A stretch of DNA of 64,000 nucleotides, from contig NZ_FNNP01000002.1 of NCBI RefSeq assembly GCF_900106805.1, positions 1 to 64,000 on the forward strand, written 5' to 3'. Shown piece after piece: positions 1 through 8,710 of this stretch. This DNA is from Ruegeria halocynthiae. GTDB taxonomy: Bacteria > Pseudomonadota > Alphaproteobacteria > Rhodobacterales > Rhodobacteraceae. A model generated the notes under the pieces. It searched no databases and was not told where the DNA came from. It was given only the letters and a program-made list of their open reading frames with translations. A program made the position numbers and the translations under genes. The stretch's first letter is position 1, and each line of letters begins with the position of its first letter.

Positions 1-111
1 TACTGCACAGGCATCTCCCAGCCCGCAAAATCAACCAACTTACCCCCCAACTCAACATGAAGGGAGTGCAACGGCGTGCGTTTTATGGATGTCATCAACT
101 TAACCTTTCAA

Positions 112-534
112 TCAGCGGGATTGGTCGCGAACGACGGTCACGGTGCAATGTGCGTTACGCACGACACGTGACAGGTTCGGACCAATCTCATAATTCGGGA
201 AGTCGCCCTTGGTCGAGGCCATCACGATCAGATCGAAGCCTTCCTTGTAGGCGAGCTTCAGGATTTCGCGGTAAACGCTGCCTTCTTCAATGTGAACCTG
301 CACGTCACTGGCGTTACCGTGATCAAGAATGGCTTGAAGCGCGCTACGCACATGTTCCTTGGCACCCGCGCCGTAGTTGGCGGGCAGGTTGGGCAGTTGG
401 ATGATCTCGGGGATGACGGCGACTGCGTGCAGCTCAGCGCCATAGAACTTCGCTTGTTCTTGTGCAAGCGGCAGGGCGTTCTTCCACGAACGGTCGTCGG
501 TGTGATCAATCGGCAGCAGGATTTTCGTGGCCAT
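112..534 (-). CDS. Universal stress protein (UspA family)
   Basis: A 140-aa single-domain UspA-fold protein. The N-terminus ATKILLPIDHTDDRSW is the usual first beta strand with the nucleotide-contacting Asp, and the C-terminal part (LSRVVRNAHCTVTVVR) matches the family's last helix and strand. The glycine-rich ATP motif is not canonical: where ATP-binding Usps have G-x2-G-x9-G-S/T it reads STKGDFPNYEIGPNLS, so nucleotide binding is uncertain. The ATG at 534 is preferred over the GTG one codon upstream because GAGGAGAG lies at good distance. It is the last gene of the minus-strand glyA-lpdA-lipA-agcS run, 78 nt after the symporter stop. Usp genes next to transporters are common (TeaD of the ectoine TRAP system), so modulation of the neighbouring symporter is possible. 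That role is inference. Confidence 0.85.
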   Translation of the reverse strand: MATKILLPIDHTDDRSWKNALPLAQEQAKFYGAELHAVAVIPEIIQLPNLPANYGAGAKEHVRSALQAILDHGNASDVQVHIEEGSVYREILKLAYKEGFDLIVMASTKGDFPNYEIGPNLSRVVRNAHCTVTVVRDQSR

Positions 535-575
535 CACGTCTCTCCTCGAGATATGGAATTCTGTTTTGAAGTCGA

Positions 576-592
576 GGGGCCAGGATGGCCCC
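576..592. other. GC-rich stem-loop between agcS and usp
   Basis: GGGGCCA-GGA-TGGCCCC forms a perfect 7-bp stem with a 3-nt loop. On the plus strand it is followed by CCGTA and seven T residues, so it has terminator shape for plus-strand transcription. No plus-strand gene ends here. For the minus-strand operon it sits between the symporter stop and the usp start and could act as an mRNA stabiliser or weak attenuator. Confidence 0.5.
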
Positions 593-612
593 CCGTATTT
601 TTTTGATCGAGA

Positions 613-1986
613 TTATTCGGCTGGTGTGCTGCCCGGTTCTTCGGACTTGCCACCCGATGCAAAGAACTCTTTCGTCAGCTTGAAGACGATCGGGCTCAGC
701 AGTGCCAGGGCGATCAGGTTCGGAATGGCCATCATAGCGTTCAGCGTGTCAGCCAGCAGCCAGATGAAACCCAGATCCGCAGTTGCGCCGAAGTAGATCA
801 TGACGATCCACAGAACACGATAGGGGATCAAAGATTTGACGCCCAACAGGAACTCGACACATTTCTCGCCGTAGAACGACCAGCCCAGAATGGTGGTGAA
901 GGCAAAGATCGACAGGGCGATAGCGATCAGGTAGCCACCGATACCCGGCAGCGACAGTTCGAACGCATGGCTGGTCAGTGCAGCGCCAGATTCACCCGAA
1001 GTCCAGGCACCCGACGAGATGATCGCCAGACCGGTGATCGAACACACGATGATGGTGTCAATGAACGTGCCCAGCATCGCGATCAGACCCTGGTTTACCG
1101 GGCCTTTGGTTTCGGCTGCTGCGTGTGCGATCGGAGCGGAGCCCAGACCGGCTTCGTTCGAGAACACGCCGCGCGCTACGCCGAAACGGATAGCGGCCCA
1201 GACAGCTGCACCCGCAAAACCACCTTCAGCGGCGGAGGGGGTGAAAGCGTAGGTGAAGACCAGCGACAGAGCAGAACCGATATTGCCGATATTGATCAGC
1301 AGAACCAGCAGGCCGGCGACGATGTAGGCAATTGCCATGAACGGAACCAGTTTACCGGCAACCGCACCGATGCGGGTAATGCCACCCAGAATAACGGCTG
1401 CAGTCAGAACCATCAGAACAACGCCGGTAACCGAAGTATTCAGACCGAAATTGGCTTCCAGAACCTGAGCGACACCATTCGCTTGCACACCGTTGCCGAT
1501 GCCGAAGGCTGCAACCGCGCCGAATAGAGCGAACGCAATGCCCAGCCAGGCCCATTTCGCACCCAGACCGTTCTTGATGTAATACATCGGGCCGCCAACA
1601 TAGTTGCCGAGCTCATCTTTTTCCCGATATTTCACGGCCAAAACAGCTTCGGCATATTTGGTGGCCATGCCCACCAGGGCGGTCATCCACATCCAGAACA
1701 ATGCGCCCGGACCGCCCAGGAAGACAGCAGTGGCCACGCCGGCAATATTACCCGTACCGATGGTCGCCGACAGCGAGGTCATCAGCGCGTTGAATGGGCT
1801 GATCTGGCCATCACCCTGACCTTCACGTCCCGCAAACAACAGCTTGAAGCCGGTGCCTACTTTCAGGATCGGCATGAATTTCAAACCGACCTGCAAGAAG
1901 AAGCCGACGCCAAGAATGAGAACCAGCATCAGCGGCCCCCACACGACGCCATTGATGGCTCCTACGATTGAATTTAACGCTTCCAT
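613..1986 (-). CDS. Sodium:alanine/glycine symporter (AGCS family)
   Basis: A 457-aa integral membrane protein of the alanine-or-glycine:cation symporter family (DagA/AgcS type), which takes up small neutral amino acids with Na+. Family hallmarks are the segment SLSATIGTGNIAGVATA (about residue 90), the signature GGPGALFWMWMTALVGMATK just after it, and FSNEAGLGSAPIAHAAAET near residue 300. About ten hydrophobic segments are visible and the length is normal. The start at 1986 is chosen over an upstream ATG because GGGAGGA stands 5 nt before it and the protein then begins MEALNSIVGAING, as in relatives. It is 25 nt downstream of lipA in a run with glyA and lpdA, which suggests import of glycine or alanine for the C1/serine pathway. 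Glycine versus alanine preference cannot be read from sequence. Confidence 0.92.
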   Translation of the reverse strand: MEALNSIVGAINGVVWGPLMLVLILGVGFFLQVGLKFMPILKVGTGFKLLFAGREGQGDGQISPFNALMTSLSATIGTGNIAGVATAVFLGGPGALFWMWMTALVGMATKYAEAVLAVKYREKDELGNYVGGPMYYIKNGLGAKWAWLGIAFALFGAVAAFGIGNGVQANGVAQVLEANFGLNTSVTGVVLMVLTAAVILGGITRIGAVAGKLVPFMAIAYIVAGLLVLLINIGNIGSALSLVFTYAFTPSAAEGGFAGAAVWAAIRFGVARGVFSNEAGLGSAPIAHAAAETKGPVNQGLIAMLGTFIDTIIVCSITGLAIISSGAWTSGESGAALTSHAFELSLPGIGGYLIAIALSIFAFTTILGWSFYGEKCVEFLLGVKSLIPYRVLWIVMIYFGATADLGFIWLLADTLNAMMAIPNLIALALLSPIVFKLTKEFFASGGKSEEPGSTPAE

Positions 1987-2011
1987 GGATTTCCTCCCAA
2001 TTGCGTTTGGA

Positions 2012-2956
2012 TTATGCCCCTTTGGCAATCGCCCGCTGGCGGGCTTGCTTAAGGGCGGCAAAGTCTTCGTCCGCGTGGAACGACGAACGGGTCAGCGGGG
2101 TTGCTGACACGTGCAAGAAGCCCTTGGAACGCGCGATCTGTTCCAGTTGGGCAAATTCTTCCGGTGTCCAGAAACGATCAATGGGGTGATGTTTCGGGGT
2201 CGGCTGCAGGTACTGACCAACGGTCAGGAAATCGACATTGGCGGCACGCAGATCATCCATCACCTGCCGCACATCGTTCAGGCTTTCGCCCAGACCAACC
2301 ATCAGGCCGGATTTGGTAAATATCTCAGGGTCCGCGCGTTTGGCATCGTCCAGCAGGCGCAGAGATGTATAATACCGCGCACCCGGACGGACCGTCGGAT
2401 ATAGATGTGGCACAGTTTCTAGGTTGTGATTGAAAACATCCGGTGCCGCGTCAAATACGATATCTGAGGCAGCGCCTTTCCCAAGAAAGTCCGGCGTGAG
2501 AACTTCGATTGTAGTGCCTGGGTTCTGATGGCGCACGGCACGGATGGTCTGAGCGATATGCTCGGCCCCGCCATCTGCCAAATCATCACGGTCGACCGAT
2601 GTGATCACAACATGACGCAGGCCCAGCTTATTGACCGCTGCCGCAACGCGGCCGGGTTCAAATACATCCAATGTATCGGGACGACCGGTCGATACATTGC
2701 AGAAGGAACAACCGCGCGTACAGACCTCACCCATGATCATCATGGTCGCGTGGCGCTTGGACCAGCATTCGCCAATATTAGGACAGGCAGCTTCTTCGCA
2801 AACAGTCGCCAGATTGTGGTCGCGCATCAAGCGGCGAGTTTCGTAATACTCTGGCCCTTCGACTTTTTTCTTCCGAATCCACTTGGGTTTACGCGGGATA
2901 ACACTGTCGGTCTTTTTGGCCTTTTCCGGGTGACGAGGACGAAGCTGGATGGTCAT
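2012..2956 (-). CDS. lipA: Lipoyl synthase LipA
   Basis: A 314-aa radical-SAM enzyme that inserts two sulfur atoms into the octanoyl chain on lipoyl domains of E2 and GcvH proteins. Both iron-sulfur cluster motifs are intact: the auxiliary cluster C53-x4-C58-x5-C64 ([12 protein letters not shown]) and the SAM-cluster C79-x3-C83-x2-C86 (CTRGCSFC). The C-terminal RSSFHA motif, whose Ser ligates the auxiliary cluster, is also present. The start at 2956 gives [12 protein letters not shown], typical of alphaproteobacterial LipA; the reading frame continues upstream into lpdA, so longer starts are unlikely. It is 13 nt after lpdA in the same operon. The lipoyl link to the glycine cleavage system or 2-oxoacid dehydrogenases fits glyA and lpdA being upstream. 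Confidence 0.97.
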   Translation of the reverse strand: MTIQLRPRHPEKAKKTDSVIPRKPKWIRKKKVEGPEYYETRRLMRDHNLATVCEEAACPNIGECWSKRHATMMIMGEVCTRGCSFCNVSTGRPDTLDVFEPGRVAAAVNKLGLRHVVITSVDRDDLADGGAEHIAQTIRAVRHQNPGTTIEVLTPDFLGKGAASDIVFDAAPDVFNHNLETVPHLYPTVRPGARYYTSLRLLDDAKRADPEIFTKSGLMVGLGESLNDVRQVMDDLRAANVDFLTVGQYLQPTPKHHPIDRFWTPEEFAQLEQIARSKGFLHVSATPLTRSSFHADEDFAALKQARQRAIAKGA

Positions 2957-2969
2957 CTGGCAGTTCCCC

Positions 2970-4349
2970 TTACGCGTGAATGGCGCGGCCCATGGCGTCG
3001 AGGCAGGCTTCTTTGACCGCCTCTCCCATCGCCGGGTGTGCATGACAGGTTCCTGCAACTTCGGATACAGTTGCGCCCTGGGTCAAGGCCAGAACCAGCT
3101 CGGCGATCAAATCACCGCCATGAGCACTGCAGATATGCGCGCCCAGAATTTTTCCGTCCGGGTCTGCAAGAACCTTGACCGCGCCGTCGGTTTCCCCCGT
3201 CGAGCGTGCACGGGAGTTTGCCATAAAGGCGAACTTGCCGACGGAATATTCGGTTCCGGCTTCTTTTAGCGCTTCTTCTGTCTGACCGACCGAGGCGACT
3301 TCGGGATCTGTGTACACCACGCCGGGAACGCTATTGTAATCGACATGTCCGGCCTCGCCTGCCAGCAATTCCACACATGCCACGCCGTCTTCTTCGGCTT
3401 TGTGTGCCAGCATCGGTCCGGGAACGCAATCGCCGATAGCATAAACACCGGGAACGGATGTTTGGAACGTGCCATCAACTTCGATGAACCCGCGCGGGTT
3501 CACGACGACGCCTAGTTCTTCCAGACCCAGACCACGTGTGACAGGGCGGCGGCCAACGGCGATCAATACCTTGTCGGCCTCGATCACTTCTTCTTTGTCC
3601 TTACCGACCCGATCCACAGTTAGCGCCAGACCGGCATCAGTTTTGTCGACAGATTTCAACGCCCGGCCTAGCTGGAATTTCAGGCCACGCTTTGACAGCG
3701 CACGTTGCGCCAGCTTGGCGATCTCTCCGTCGATGCCCGGCAGCACACGGTCCAGATATTCGACAACGGTAACCTTGGCCCCGAGACGAGCCCAGACCTG
3801 CCCGAGTTCCAGCCCGATGACCCCGGCGCCGATGACCACCAGATGCTCAGGCACGCTTTCGAGTGCAATCGCCCCGGTCGAGCTCAGGATATTCTGCTCG
3901 TCAATCTCGATCCCCGGCAACGGGGTAGGCTCGGAACCGGTAGCGATCAGGATGTTCTTCGCCTGGTGGATCTCGTCCCCGACTTTGACTTGACCGGCAG
4001 CAGGGATGCTTGCCCAACCTTCGATCAGATCAATACCGTTTTTCTTAAACAGAAAGGCGATGCCCTTGGTCAGGTCACCCACGATCTTGTCCTTACGACC
4101 CATCATCGCGCCCAGATCGATGCTGGCCCCCTCGACCGCAATACCGTGGGAGGAGAGATGTGCAAGTTCGGCATATTTGGCCGAGGAGGTCAGCAACGCT
4201 TTGGAGGGTATGCACCCCACATTCAGGCAAGTTCCGCCAAGGGCGCTACGGCCTTCAACGCAAGCGACTTTCATGCCCAGCTGGGCAGCGCGGATTGCGG
4301 CGACATAGCCGCCCGGTCCACCGCCGATAACAATGAGATCGTAAGTCAT
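2970..4349 (-). CDS. lpdA: Dihydrolipoyl dehydrogenase (E3)
   Basis: A 459-aa flavin disulfide oxidoreductase that re-oxidises dihydrolipoamide with NAD+. Seen directly: the FAD Rossmann motif [18 protein letters not shown] at the N-terminus, the redox pair C41/C46 in [13 protein letters not shown], the NAD motif [12 protein letters not shown], the second FAD contact [20 protein letters not shown], and the C-terminal catalytic HAHPAMGE. The start at 4349 begins [11 protein letters not shown]. It lies 11 nt after glyA and 13 nt before lipA. The glyA/lipA context suggests it serves as the L-protein of glycine cleavage or as a general E3. No gcvTHP or E1/E2 genes are in the window, so the exact complex is unknown. 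Confidence 0.96.
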   Translation of the reverse strand: MTYDLIVIGGGPGGYVAAIRAAQLGMKVACVEGRSALGGTCLNVGCIPSKALLTSSAKYAELAHLSSHGIAVEGASIDLGAMMGRKDKIVGDLTKGIAFLFKKNGIDLIEGWASIPAAGQVKVGDEIHQAKNILIATGSEPTPLPGIEIDEQNILSSTGAIALESVPEHLVVIGAGVIGLELGQVWARLGAKVTVVEYLDRVLPGIDGEIAKLAQRALSKRGLKFQLGRALKSVDKTDAGLALTVDRVGKDKEEVIEADKVLIAVGRRPVTRGLGLEELGVVVNPRGFIEVDGTFQTSVPGVYAIGDCVPGPMLAHKAEEDGVACVELLAGEAGHVDYNSVPGVVYTDPEVASVGQTEEALKEAGTEYSVGKFAFMANSRARSTGETDGAVKVLADPDGKILGAHICSAHGGDLIAELVLALTQGATVSEVAGTCHAHPAMGEAVKEACLDAMGRAIHA

Positions 4350-4360
4350 TTGGGCTTCTC

Positions 4361-5614
4361 TCAGTAGATCGGGCAGCTTGCGCACATGGCACGAACTTTT
4401 TCGCGGGTTTCTTTCTCGATTGTCTCATCGCCTTCGGGCGATTGTGCCAGCGCGTCCAGAACATCACCAATCATGTGGCCGATCTGCTTGAACTCTTCCG
4501 GACCGAAGCCACGGCTGCATCCTGCGGCGGTGCCCAAACGGATGCCGCTGGTGATGGTCGGTTTCTCCGGGTCACCCGGCACGCTGTTTTTGTTGCAGGT
4601 AAATCCTGCACGTTCCAGCGCGGCGGCGGCATCCTTGCCGGTCACACCGATCGGGCGCAGGTCAACCAGCATCAGGTGGTTCTCGGTGCCCCCAGAAACG
4701 ATGTCGCATCCGCGTGCCATCATCACGTTTGCCAAGGCCGAGGCGCTGTCGACGACGCGCTGCATGTAGTCCTTGAATTCGGGTTTCAGCGCCTCACCAA
4801 ATGCAACGGCCTTGCCTGCGATCACGTGCATCAAAGGGCCACCCTGCAAGCCAGGGAAGACTGCCGAATTGATCTTTTTTGCAAGCGCTTCGTCATTGGT
4901 CAGAATGACCCCGCCGCGCGGTCCACGAAGGGTCTTGTGCGTGGTTGAGGTGACAACATGCGCGTGCCCAATGGGGGACGGGTGCAGGCCGGTCGCAACC
5001 AGTCCAGCGATATGAGCCATGTCGGCCAACAGCCAGGCTCCGACCTCATCCGCGATCTGGCGGAAACGGGCAAAATCGATCTTCTGAGAATACGCTGATG
5101 CGCCCGCGATAATCATCTTTGGTTTTTCGGCTTTCGCCAGCTCTTCAACCTGATCATAGTCGATCAGCCCGGCATCGGTCAGACCATACTGGATCGGGCG
5201 GAACCACTTGCCGGACTGGGCAGGCTTGGCGCCGTGGGTCAGGTGACCACCGGCATCCAGCGACATCCCAAGGATCGTGTCACCGGGGCTGAGTAGCGCC
5301 AGCTTAACCGCGCCGTTTGCCTGCGCACCGGAATGCGGTTGAACGTTTGCAAATTCACAGCCGAATAGTTTTTTCAGCCGGTCAATGGCTTCGGCCTCGA
5401 CTTCATCCACATATTCGCAGCCACCATAATAGCGGCGACCGGGATAGCCTTCGGCGTATTTGTTCGTAAGTACGGAACCTTGTGCATCGATCACGGCCTG
5501 CGAGACAATGTTCTCGGACGCAATGAGTTCGATCTGCTCCGCCTGACGCTTGCCTTCACGTGCAATCGACGCAGCGATAATTGGATCAGCTTCTATGAGC
5601 GACTTAGTAAACAT
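4361..5614 (-). CDS. glyA: Serine hydroxymethyltransferase
   Basis: A 417-aa PLP enzyme that interconverts serine plus THF with glycine plus 5,10-methylene-THF. The PLP-lysine motif is complete ([16 protein letters not shown], Lys about residue 227). N-terminal substrate elements [13 protein letters not shown] and [13 protein letters not shown] are present, as is the folate-binding region after [17 protein letters not shown] precedes the ATG at 5614, so the start is well supported. It is the first gene of a minus-strand operon continuing into lpdA, lipA, agcS and usp, and is divergent from the XRE-cupin regulator at 5762. The intergenic inverted repeats at 5647-5671 are candidate operators. 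Length and motifs are normal. Confidence 0.97.
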   Translation of the reverse strand: MFTKSLIEADPIIAASIAREGKRQAEQIELIASENIVSQAVIDAQGSVLTNKYAEGYPGRRYYGGCEYVDEVEAEAIDRLKKLFGCEFANVQPHSGAQANGAVKLALLSPGDTILGMSLDAGGHLTHGAKPAQSGKWFRPIQYGLTDAGLIDYDQVEELAKAEKPKMIIAGASAYSQKIDFARFRQIADEVGAWLLADMAHIAGLVATGLHPSPIGHAHVVTSTTHKTLRGPRGGVILTNDEALAKKINSAVFPGLQGGPLMHVIAGKAVAFGEALKPEFKDYMQRVVDSASALANVMMARGCDIVSGGTENHLMLVDLRPIGVTGKDAAAALERAGFTCNKNSVPGDPEKPTITSGIRLGTAAGCSRGFGPEEFKQIGHMIGDVLDALAQSPEGDETIEKETREKVRAMCASCPIY

Positions 5615-5646
5615 TGTATCCTCCAGTAATCTCGAATCCTGAGAAC

Positions 5647-5671
5647 GAAACTTTGTTTCCTATAGTGGAAA
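5647..5671. promoter_or_regulatory. Inverted repeats in glyA/XRE intergenic region
   Basis: Two overlapping inverted repeats lie in the 147-bp divergent intergenic region: GAAAC-TTT-GTTTC (5647-5659) and TTTCC-TATAGT-GGAAA (5656-5671). Sites of this size near a self-contained XRE-cupin gene are typical operators. The arrangement suggests the regulator controls glyA and possibly itself. Inferred from position and symmetry only. Confidence 0.45.
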
Positions 5672-5761
5672 TAGTGCGCACATGGCAACAAAAATCTTGA
5701 AACAGCGAAGTTGTTTAACTCAGGGGAAACCGGTAACCTCTCATAAAACAAGGAGATTCCC

Positions 5762-6364
5762 ATGTCTGATGATAGCCGGAATGATGGTGGCGGGCCGGAA
5801 GATCAGGGCGAAGGGGCGGCACTGGGCCGTTCAATCCGGGATGCGCGCCGCGTAAAAGGCTGGACTTTGGAAGAGGCTGGGCGCGCTGCGGGAATCGGTC
5901 GCTCCACGCTTTCGAAGATCGAAAACAATCAGTCACGCCCAAGTTTCGAGATCGTTCGCCGCCTAACGCAAGCATTGGACATGAACACACCGCAGCTGTT
6001 CTTGCAGTCGGCCCAGTCCGGGGTTTCGGGGCGCCGCGACTTCACTCCAAAAGGAACAGGCGAGATCAGAAATACGCCGACCTATATGCACGAGCTGTTG
6101 TGTTCGGAACTGACAAGCAAGCGGATGCTGCCCTATATCGCAACGATCAAAGCACGAGACATATCAGAGTATGACAACTGGATCAGGCATTCCGGCGAAG
6201 AGTTTATGTATGTGATCAGCGGAGAGCTGATTTTTGTTTCCGAACATTACCGTCCATTATCCATGAAGACTGGGGACTCGCTGTATTATGACAGTGGTAT
6301 GGGGCATGGTTGCGTCTCAACCAGCGAGGAAGATGCCAAGGTGCTATGGGTCTCGCTTGAATAG
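5762..6364 (+). CDS. XRE-family regulator with C-terminal cupin
   Basis: A 200-aa transcription factor. Residues 20-80 form a lambda-repressor HTH (LGRSIRDARRVKGWTLEEAG, then RSTLSKIENNQSRPS). Residues 120-195 form a small cupin (HSGEEFMYVISGELIFVSEHY, then GDSLYYDSGMGHGC) that would bind an effector. This HTH_3 plus cupin_2 layout is that of PuuR/SutR-like regulators of amino-acid and polyamine genes. The start at 5762 has AAGGAG nine nt upstream. It is divergent from glyA and followed by about 250 bp without a gene. The likely target is the glyA-lpdA-lipA-agcS operon through the inverted repeats at 5647-5671. The effector is unknown. Confidence 0.85.
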   Translation: MSDDSRNDGGGPEDQGEGAALGRSIRDARRVKGWTLEEAGRAAGIGRSTLSKIENNQSRPSFEIVRRLTQALDMNTPQLFLQSAQSGVSGRRDFTPKGTGEIRNTPTYMHELLCSELTSKRMLPYIATIKARDISEYDNWIRHSGEEFMYVISGELIFVSEHYRPLSMKTGDSLYYDSGMGHGCVSTSEEDAKVLWVSLE

Positions 6365-6463
6365 GGCCGGGCTGCGCACCGTTTGAAATTGTTATCTCGA
6401 TTGGGCGACTGACGCCGACGCGGGCAGGCGGATCATCAGTTGAGTTCGAGATGGATATTGGAT

Positions 6464-6474
6464 ACAAAATTTGT
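6464..6474. promoter_or_regulatory. Short AT-rich palindrome upstream of hypD-like gene
   Basis: ACAAA-A-TTTGT is a perfect odd palindrome about 145 bp upstream of the deaminase start, in an AT-rich patch of the 254-bp gap 6365-6618. The overlapping TTGTTATACCG partly resembles FCD-GntR sites. It could be the operator for the GntR gene at 8711. Weak evidence; the rest of the gap shows nothing clear. Confidence 0.25.
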
Positions 6475-6618
6475 TATACCGGTTTCCAACACAATCTCAG
6501 GGAAGGTGATCTGATGTAGTGAAGGGCTCTTCCGCGGACTTTTATGCGCAGTGCTCCCTTCTTGGCAGAGCAAGGCGGACACTCATCAAGCAGCAAATGG
6601 CAACAACAGTAGTACCCC

Positions 6619-7578
6619 ATGACACAAAACATTTTCACAGGCACGATGCCCGCCCTAATGACACCCTGCAAGACTGACCGGACACCGGATTACGATGCTT
6701 TGGTGAGGAAAGGCAAAGAGATGATCGCGGCCGGCATGACCGCTGTTGTCTATTGTGGCTCGATGGGTGATTGGCCGCTTTTGACGGATGCCGAACGGAT
6801 GAAGGGCGTGGAAAGGCTGATCGCGGCTGGACTGCCGGTGATCGTTGGCACAGGGGCTATCAATTCGAAATCCGCTGTGGCCCATGCGACCCACGCGCAA
6901 AAGGTTGGCGCATCCGGTCTGATGGTCATACCTCGGGTTCTGTCGCGCGGCTCATCTATCGCAGCCCAGAAAAATCACTTCAAAGCGATCCTGTCGGCAG
7001 CACCGGACGTGCCCGCTATCATTTACAACAGTCCCGTTTATGGTTTTGCCACGCGCGCGGATTTGTTCTTTGCACTGCGCGCCGAGCATCCGAACCTGGT
7101 CGGTTTCAAAGAATTCGGCGGCAAAGCCGATCTGCGCTACGCCGCAGAACACATCACGTCACAGGATGATCAGGTCACGTTGATGGTTGGTGTCGATACC
7201 GAGGTTTATCATGGTTTTGTGAACTGCGGGGCCACGGGCTCGATAACCGGGATCGGGACGGCGCTTCCAAAAGAGGCGTTGCTGCTTGCGGCGCTGGCAC
7301 AAAAGGCGGCAGAGGGAAACGCCGAGGCACGCCTGCGCGTTCGCGAACTGGACGAGGCAATCAGTATCCTTGCCAGCTTTGACGAGGGCACGGATCTGGT
7401 TCTTTACTACAAGCATTTGCTGGTGCTGAACGGAGAGGAAGAATACCGCCTACATTTCAACGAAACCGATGAGTTGACCGATGCCCAGCGAAACTATTGC
7501 GAGCAACAATACAGCCTGTTCCGATCCTGGTTCGCAGACTGGGCCGGTCAAGGCGGGGTCATTGCGGAATGCATGTGA
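6619..7578 (+). CDS. Probable 1-pyrroline-4-hydroxy-2-carboxylate deaminase (DapA superfamily)
   Basis: A 319-aa class I aldolase-fold protein of the DHDPS/NAL superfamily. The Schiff-base lysine (K164, LVGFKEFGG) and the conserved Tyr136 (IIYNSPVYG) are present. The substrate loop reads YCGSMGDWPLLTDAER instead of the GTTGE of true DapA. That loop, the long C-terminal tail and the adjacent hydroxyproline epimerase match HypD/LhpC-type deaminases, which convert cis-4-hydroxy-pyrroline-2-carboxylate to 2-oxoglutarate semialdehyde in trans-4-hydroxy-L-proline catabolism. The stop overlaps the epimerase start by 10 nt, implying translational coupling. No strong ribosome-binding site is visible before 6619. 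Alternative: another DapA-like aldolase; the epimerase neighbour makes this less likely. Confidence 0.8.
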   Translation: MTQNIFTGTMPALMTPCKTDRTPDYDALVRKGKEMIAAGMTAVVYCGSMGDWPLLTDAERMKGVERLIAAGLPVIVGTGAINSKSAVAHATHAQKVGASGLMVIPRVLSRGSSIAAQKNHFKAILSAAPDVPAIIYNSPVYGFATRADLFFALRAEHPNLVGFKEFGGKADLRYAAEHITSQDDQVTLMVGVDTEVYHGFVNCGATGSITGIGTALPKEALLLAALAQKAAEGNAEARLRVRELDEAISILASFDEGTDLVLYYKHLLVLNGEEEYRLHFNETDELTDAQRNYCEQQYSLFRSWFADWAGQGGVIAECM

Positions 7579-8501
7579 TTGACAGCCATACCGGCGGAAT
7601 GCCTACGCGGGTCATTCTGGACGGAGGGCCTGATCTGGGGACTGGGTCGCTGGCAGAACGTGCGCAGCTTTTGGCAACCGCGCACGAGCAATTCTACAAA
7701 TCGGTCCTGCTGGAGCCACGCGGCCAGCCCGGCATGGTGGTCGCCCTTCTTGTAGAGCCAGACAATGCCGCCTGCACGACAGGTGTCATCTATTTCGACG
7801 CGGACGCGGTGTTAGGTATGTGCGGTCATGCGACGATCGGGCTTGGTGTGACACTTGCACATCTGGGTCGGATTGATTCTGGTGTGAACCGGATCGATAC
7901 CCCAGTGGGTCTGGTCACGATTGACCTTAAGGATGCCAACACGGTTCAGGTTACCAATATCGAAAGCCGCTGCGTTCACCATGCTCTGACGATTGAAACA
8001 GCAGAGTTTGGCCCGGTCACTGGTGATGTGGCTTATGGCGGGAACTGGTTCTTTATCATCGAACCAAGCCCGATCCTGGTTGTGCCTGAGAACATCCGCG
8101 CTCTGACCGATATGGCGATTGTTATTCGCGAAGCCTGCATTGCACAGAAAGTTGGCGGTGAAAACGGCGAGCCGGTTGATCATGTCATCTTTCAGTGTGC
8201 TTCGCCGAATGACGGGGTTCATAGCCGGAATTTTGTTCTGTGCCCGGACAACGACTATGATCGCTCTCCTTGCGGCACCGGCAGTTCGGCGCGATTGGCC
8301 TGTCTGGCCGCAAGCGGGCGGCTGCCTGCCGGAGAGGAAATCATACAGGAAAGCGTAATTGGAAGCAGATACCGGTTGTCTTATCAGACTAGTCAAGGCA
8401 AAGGCATCATCCCACGATTGACTGGTCAGGCGCACATCATGTCAGAGAGCAGGTTGATCTTTGCCGAAAATGATCCGTTTCGAATGGGCATCCGGCGGTG
8501 A
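7569..8501 (+). CDS. 4-Hydroxyproline 2-epimerase (proline racemase family)
   Basis: A 310-aa proline-racemase-fold enzyme, probably converting trans-4-hydroxy-L-proline to cis-4-hydroxy-D-proline in the cytoplasm. Both catalytic cysteines are present, C85 in GMCGHATIG and C235 in SPCGTGSSARL, which marks racemase/epimerase rather than the trans-3-hydroxyproline dehydratase branch, where one is replaced. The N-terminus MHVIDSHTGGMPTRV is typical. The ATG at 7569 is chosen because it matches family N-termini and overlaps the deaminase stop, although the frame is open further upstream. The neighbouring GntR gene is the likely regulator. The D-hydroxyproline oxidase and semialdehyde dehydrogenase of the pathway are not adjacent; DadA-like oxidases exist elsewhere in the window (30986, 57730). 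Confidence 0.88.
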   Translation: MHVIDSHTGGMPTRVILDGGPDLGTGSLAERAQLLATAHEQFYKSVLLEPRGQPGMVVALLVEPDNAACTTGVIYFDADAVLGMCGHATIGLGVTLAHLGRIDSGVNRIDTPVGLVTIDLKDANTVQVTNIESRCVHHALTIETAEFGPVTGDVAYGGNWFFIIEPSPILVVPENIRALTDMAIVIREACIAQKVGGENGEPVDHVIFQCASPNDGVHSRNFVLCPDNDYDRSPCGTGSSARLACLAASGRLPAGEEIIQESVIGSRYRLSYQTSQGKGIIPRLTGQAHIMSESRLIFAENDPFRMGIRR

Positions 8502-8710
8502 TGCGCGCGGATAGAAAGATTCATACCCGCAACTGGCGGTTCGGTTCGCTTTGGTTGCAAGGTAATCTCACGCACGGCAGTGAACCGTTCATGTGATCTC
8601 GGCCCATCCCGAGGGTAGCGAGGTTGCCGAAGTAGGTGTGACGCCACAGGCAAGAGAAACAGTGCACAAGAGACGTTTATATCCAACTTCCAGCAGAGGT
8701 TCAGCCTGAC

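Noticed and set aside
1..111. Feature at the left edge
   Set aside because: No conserved frame, RNA or repeat could be supported in the first 111 bases.
5615..5761. Glycine riboswitch upstream of glyA
   Set aside because: The 147-bp region has inverted repeats but none of the tandem glycine-aptamer elements.
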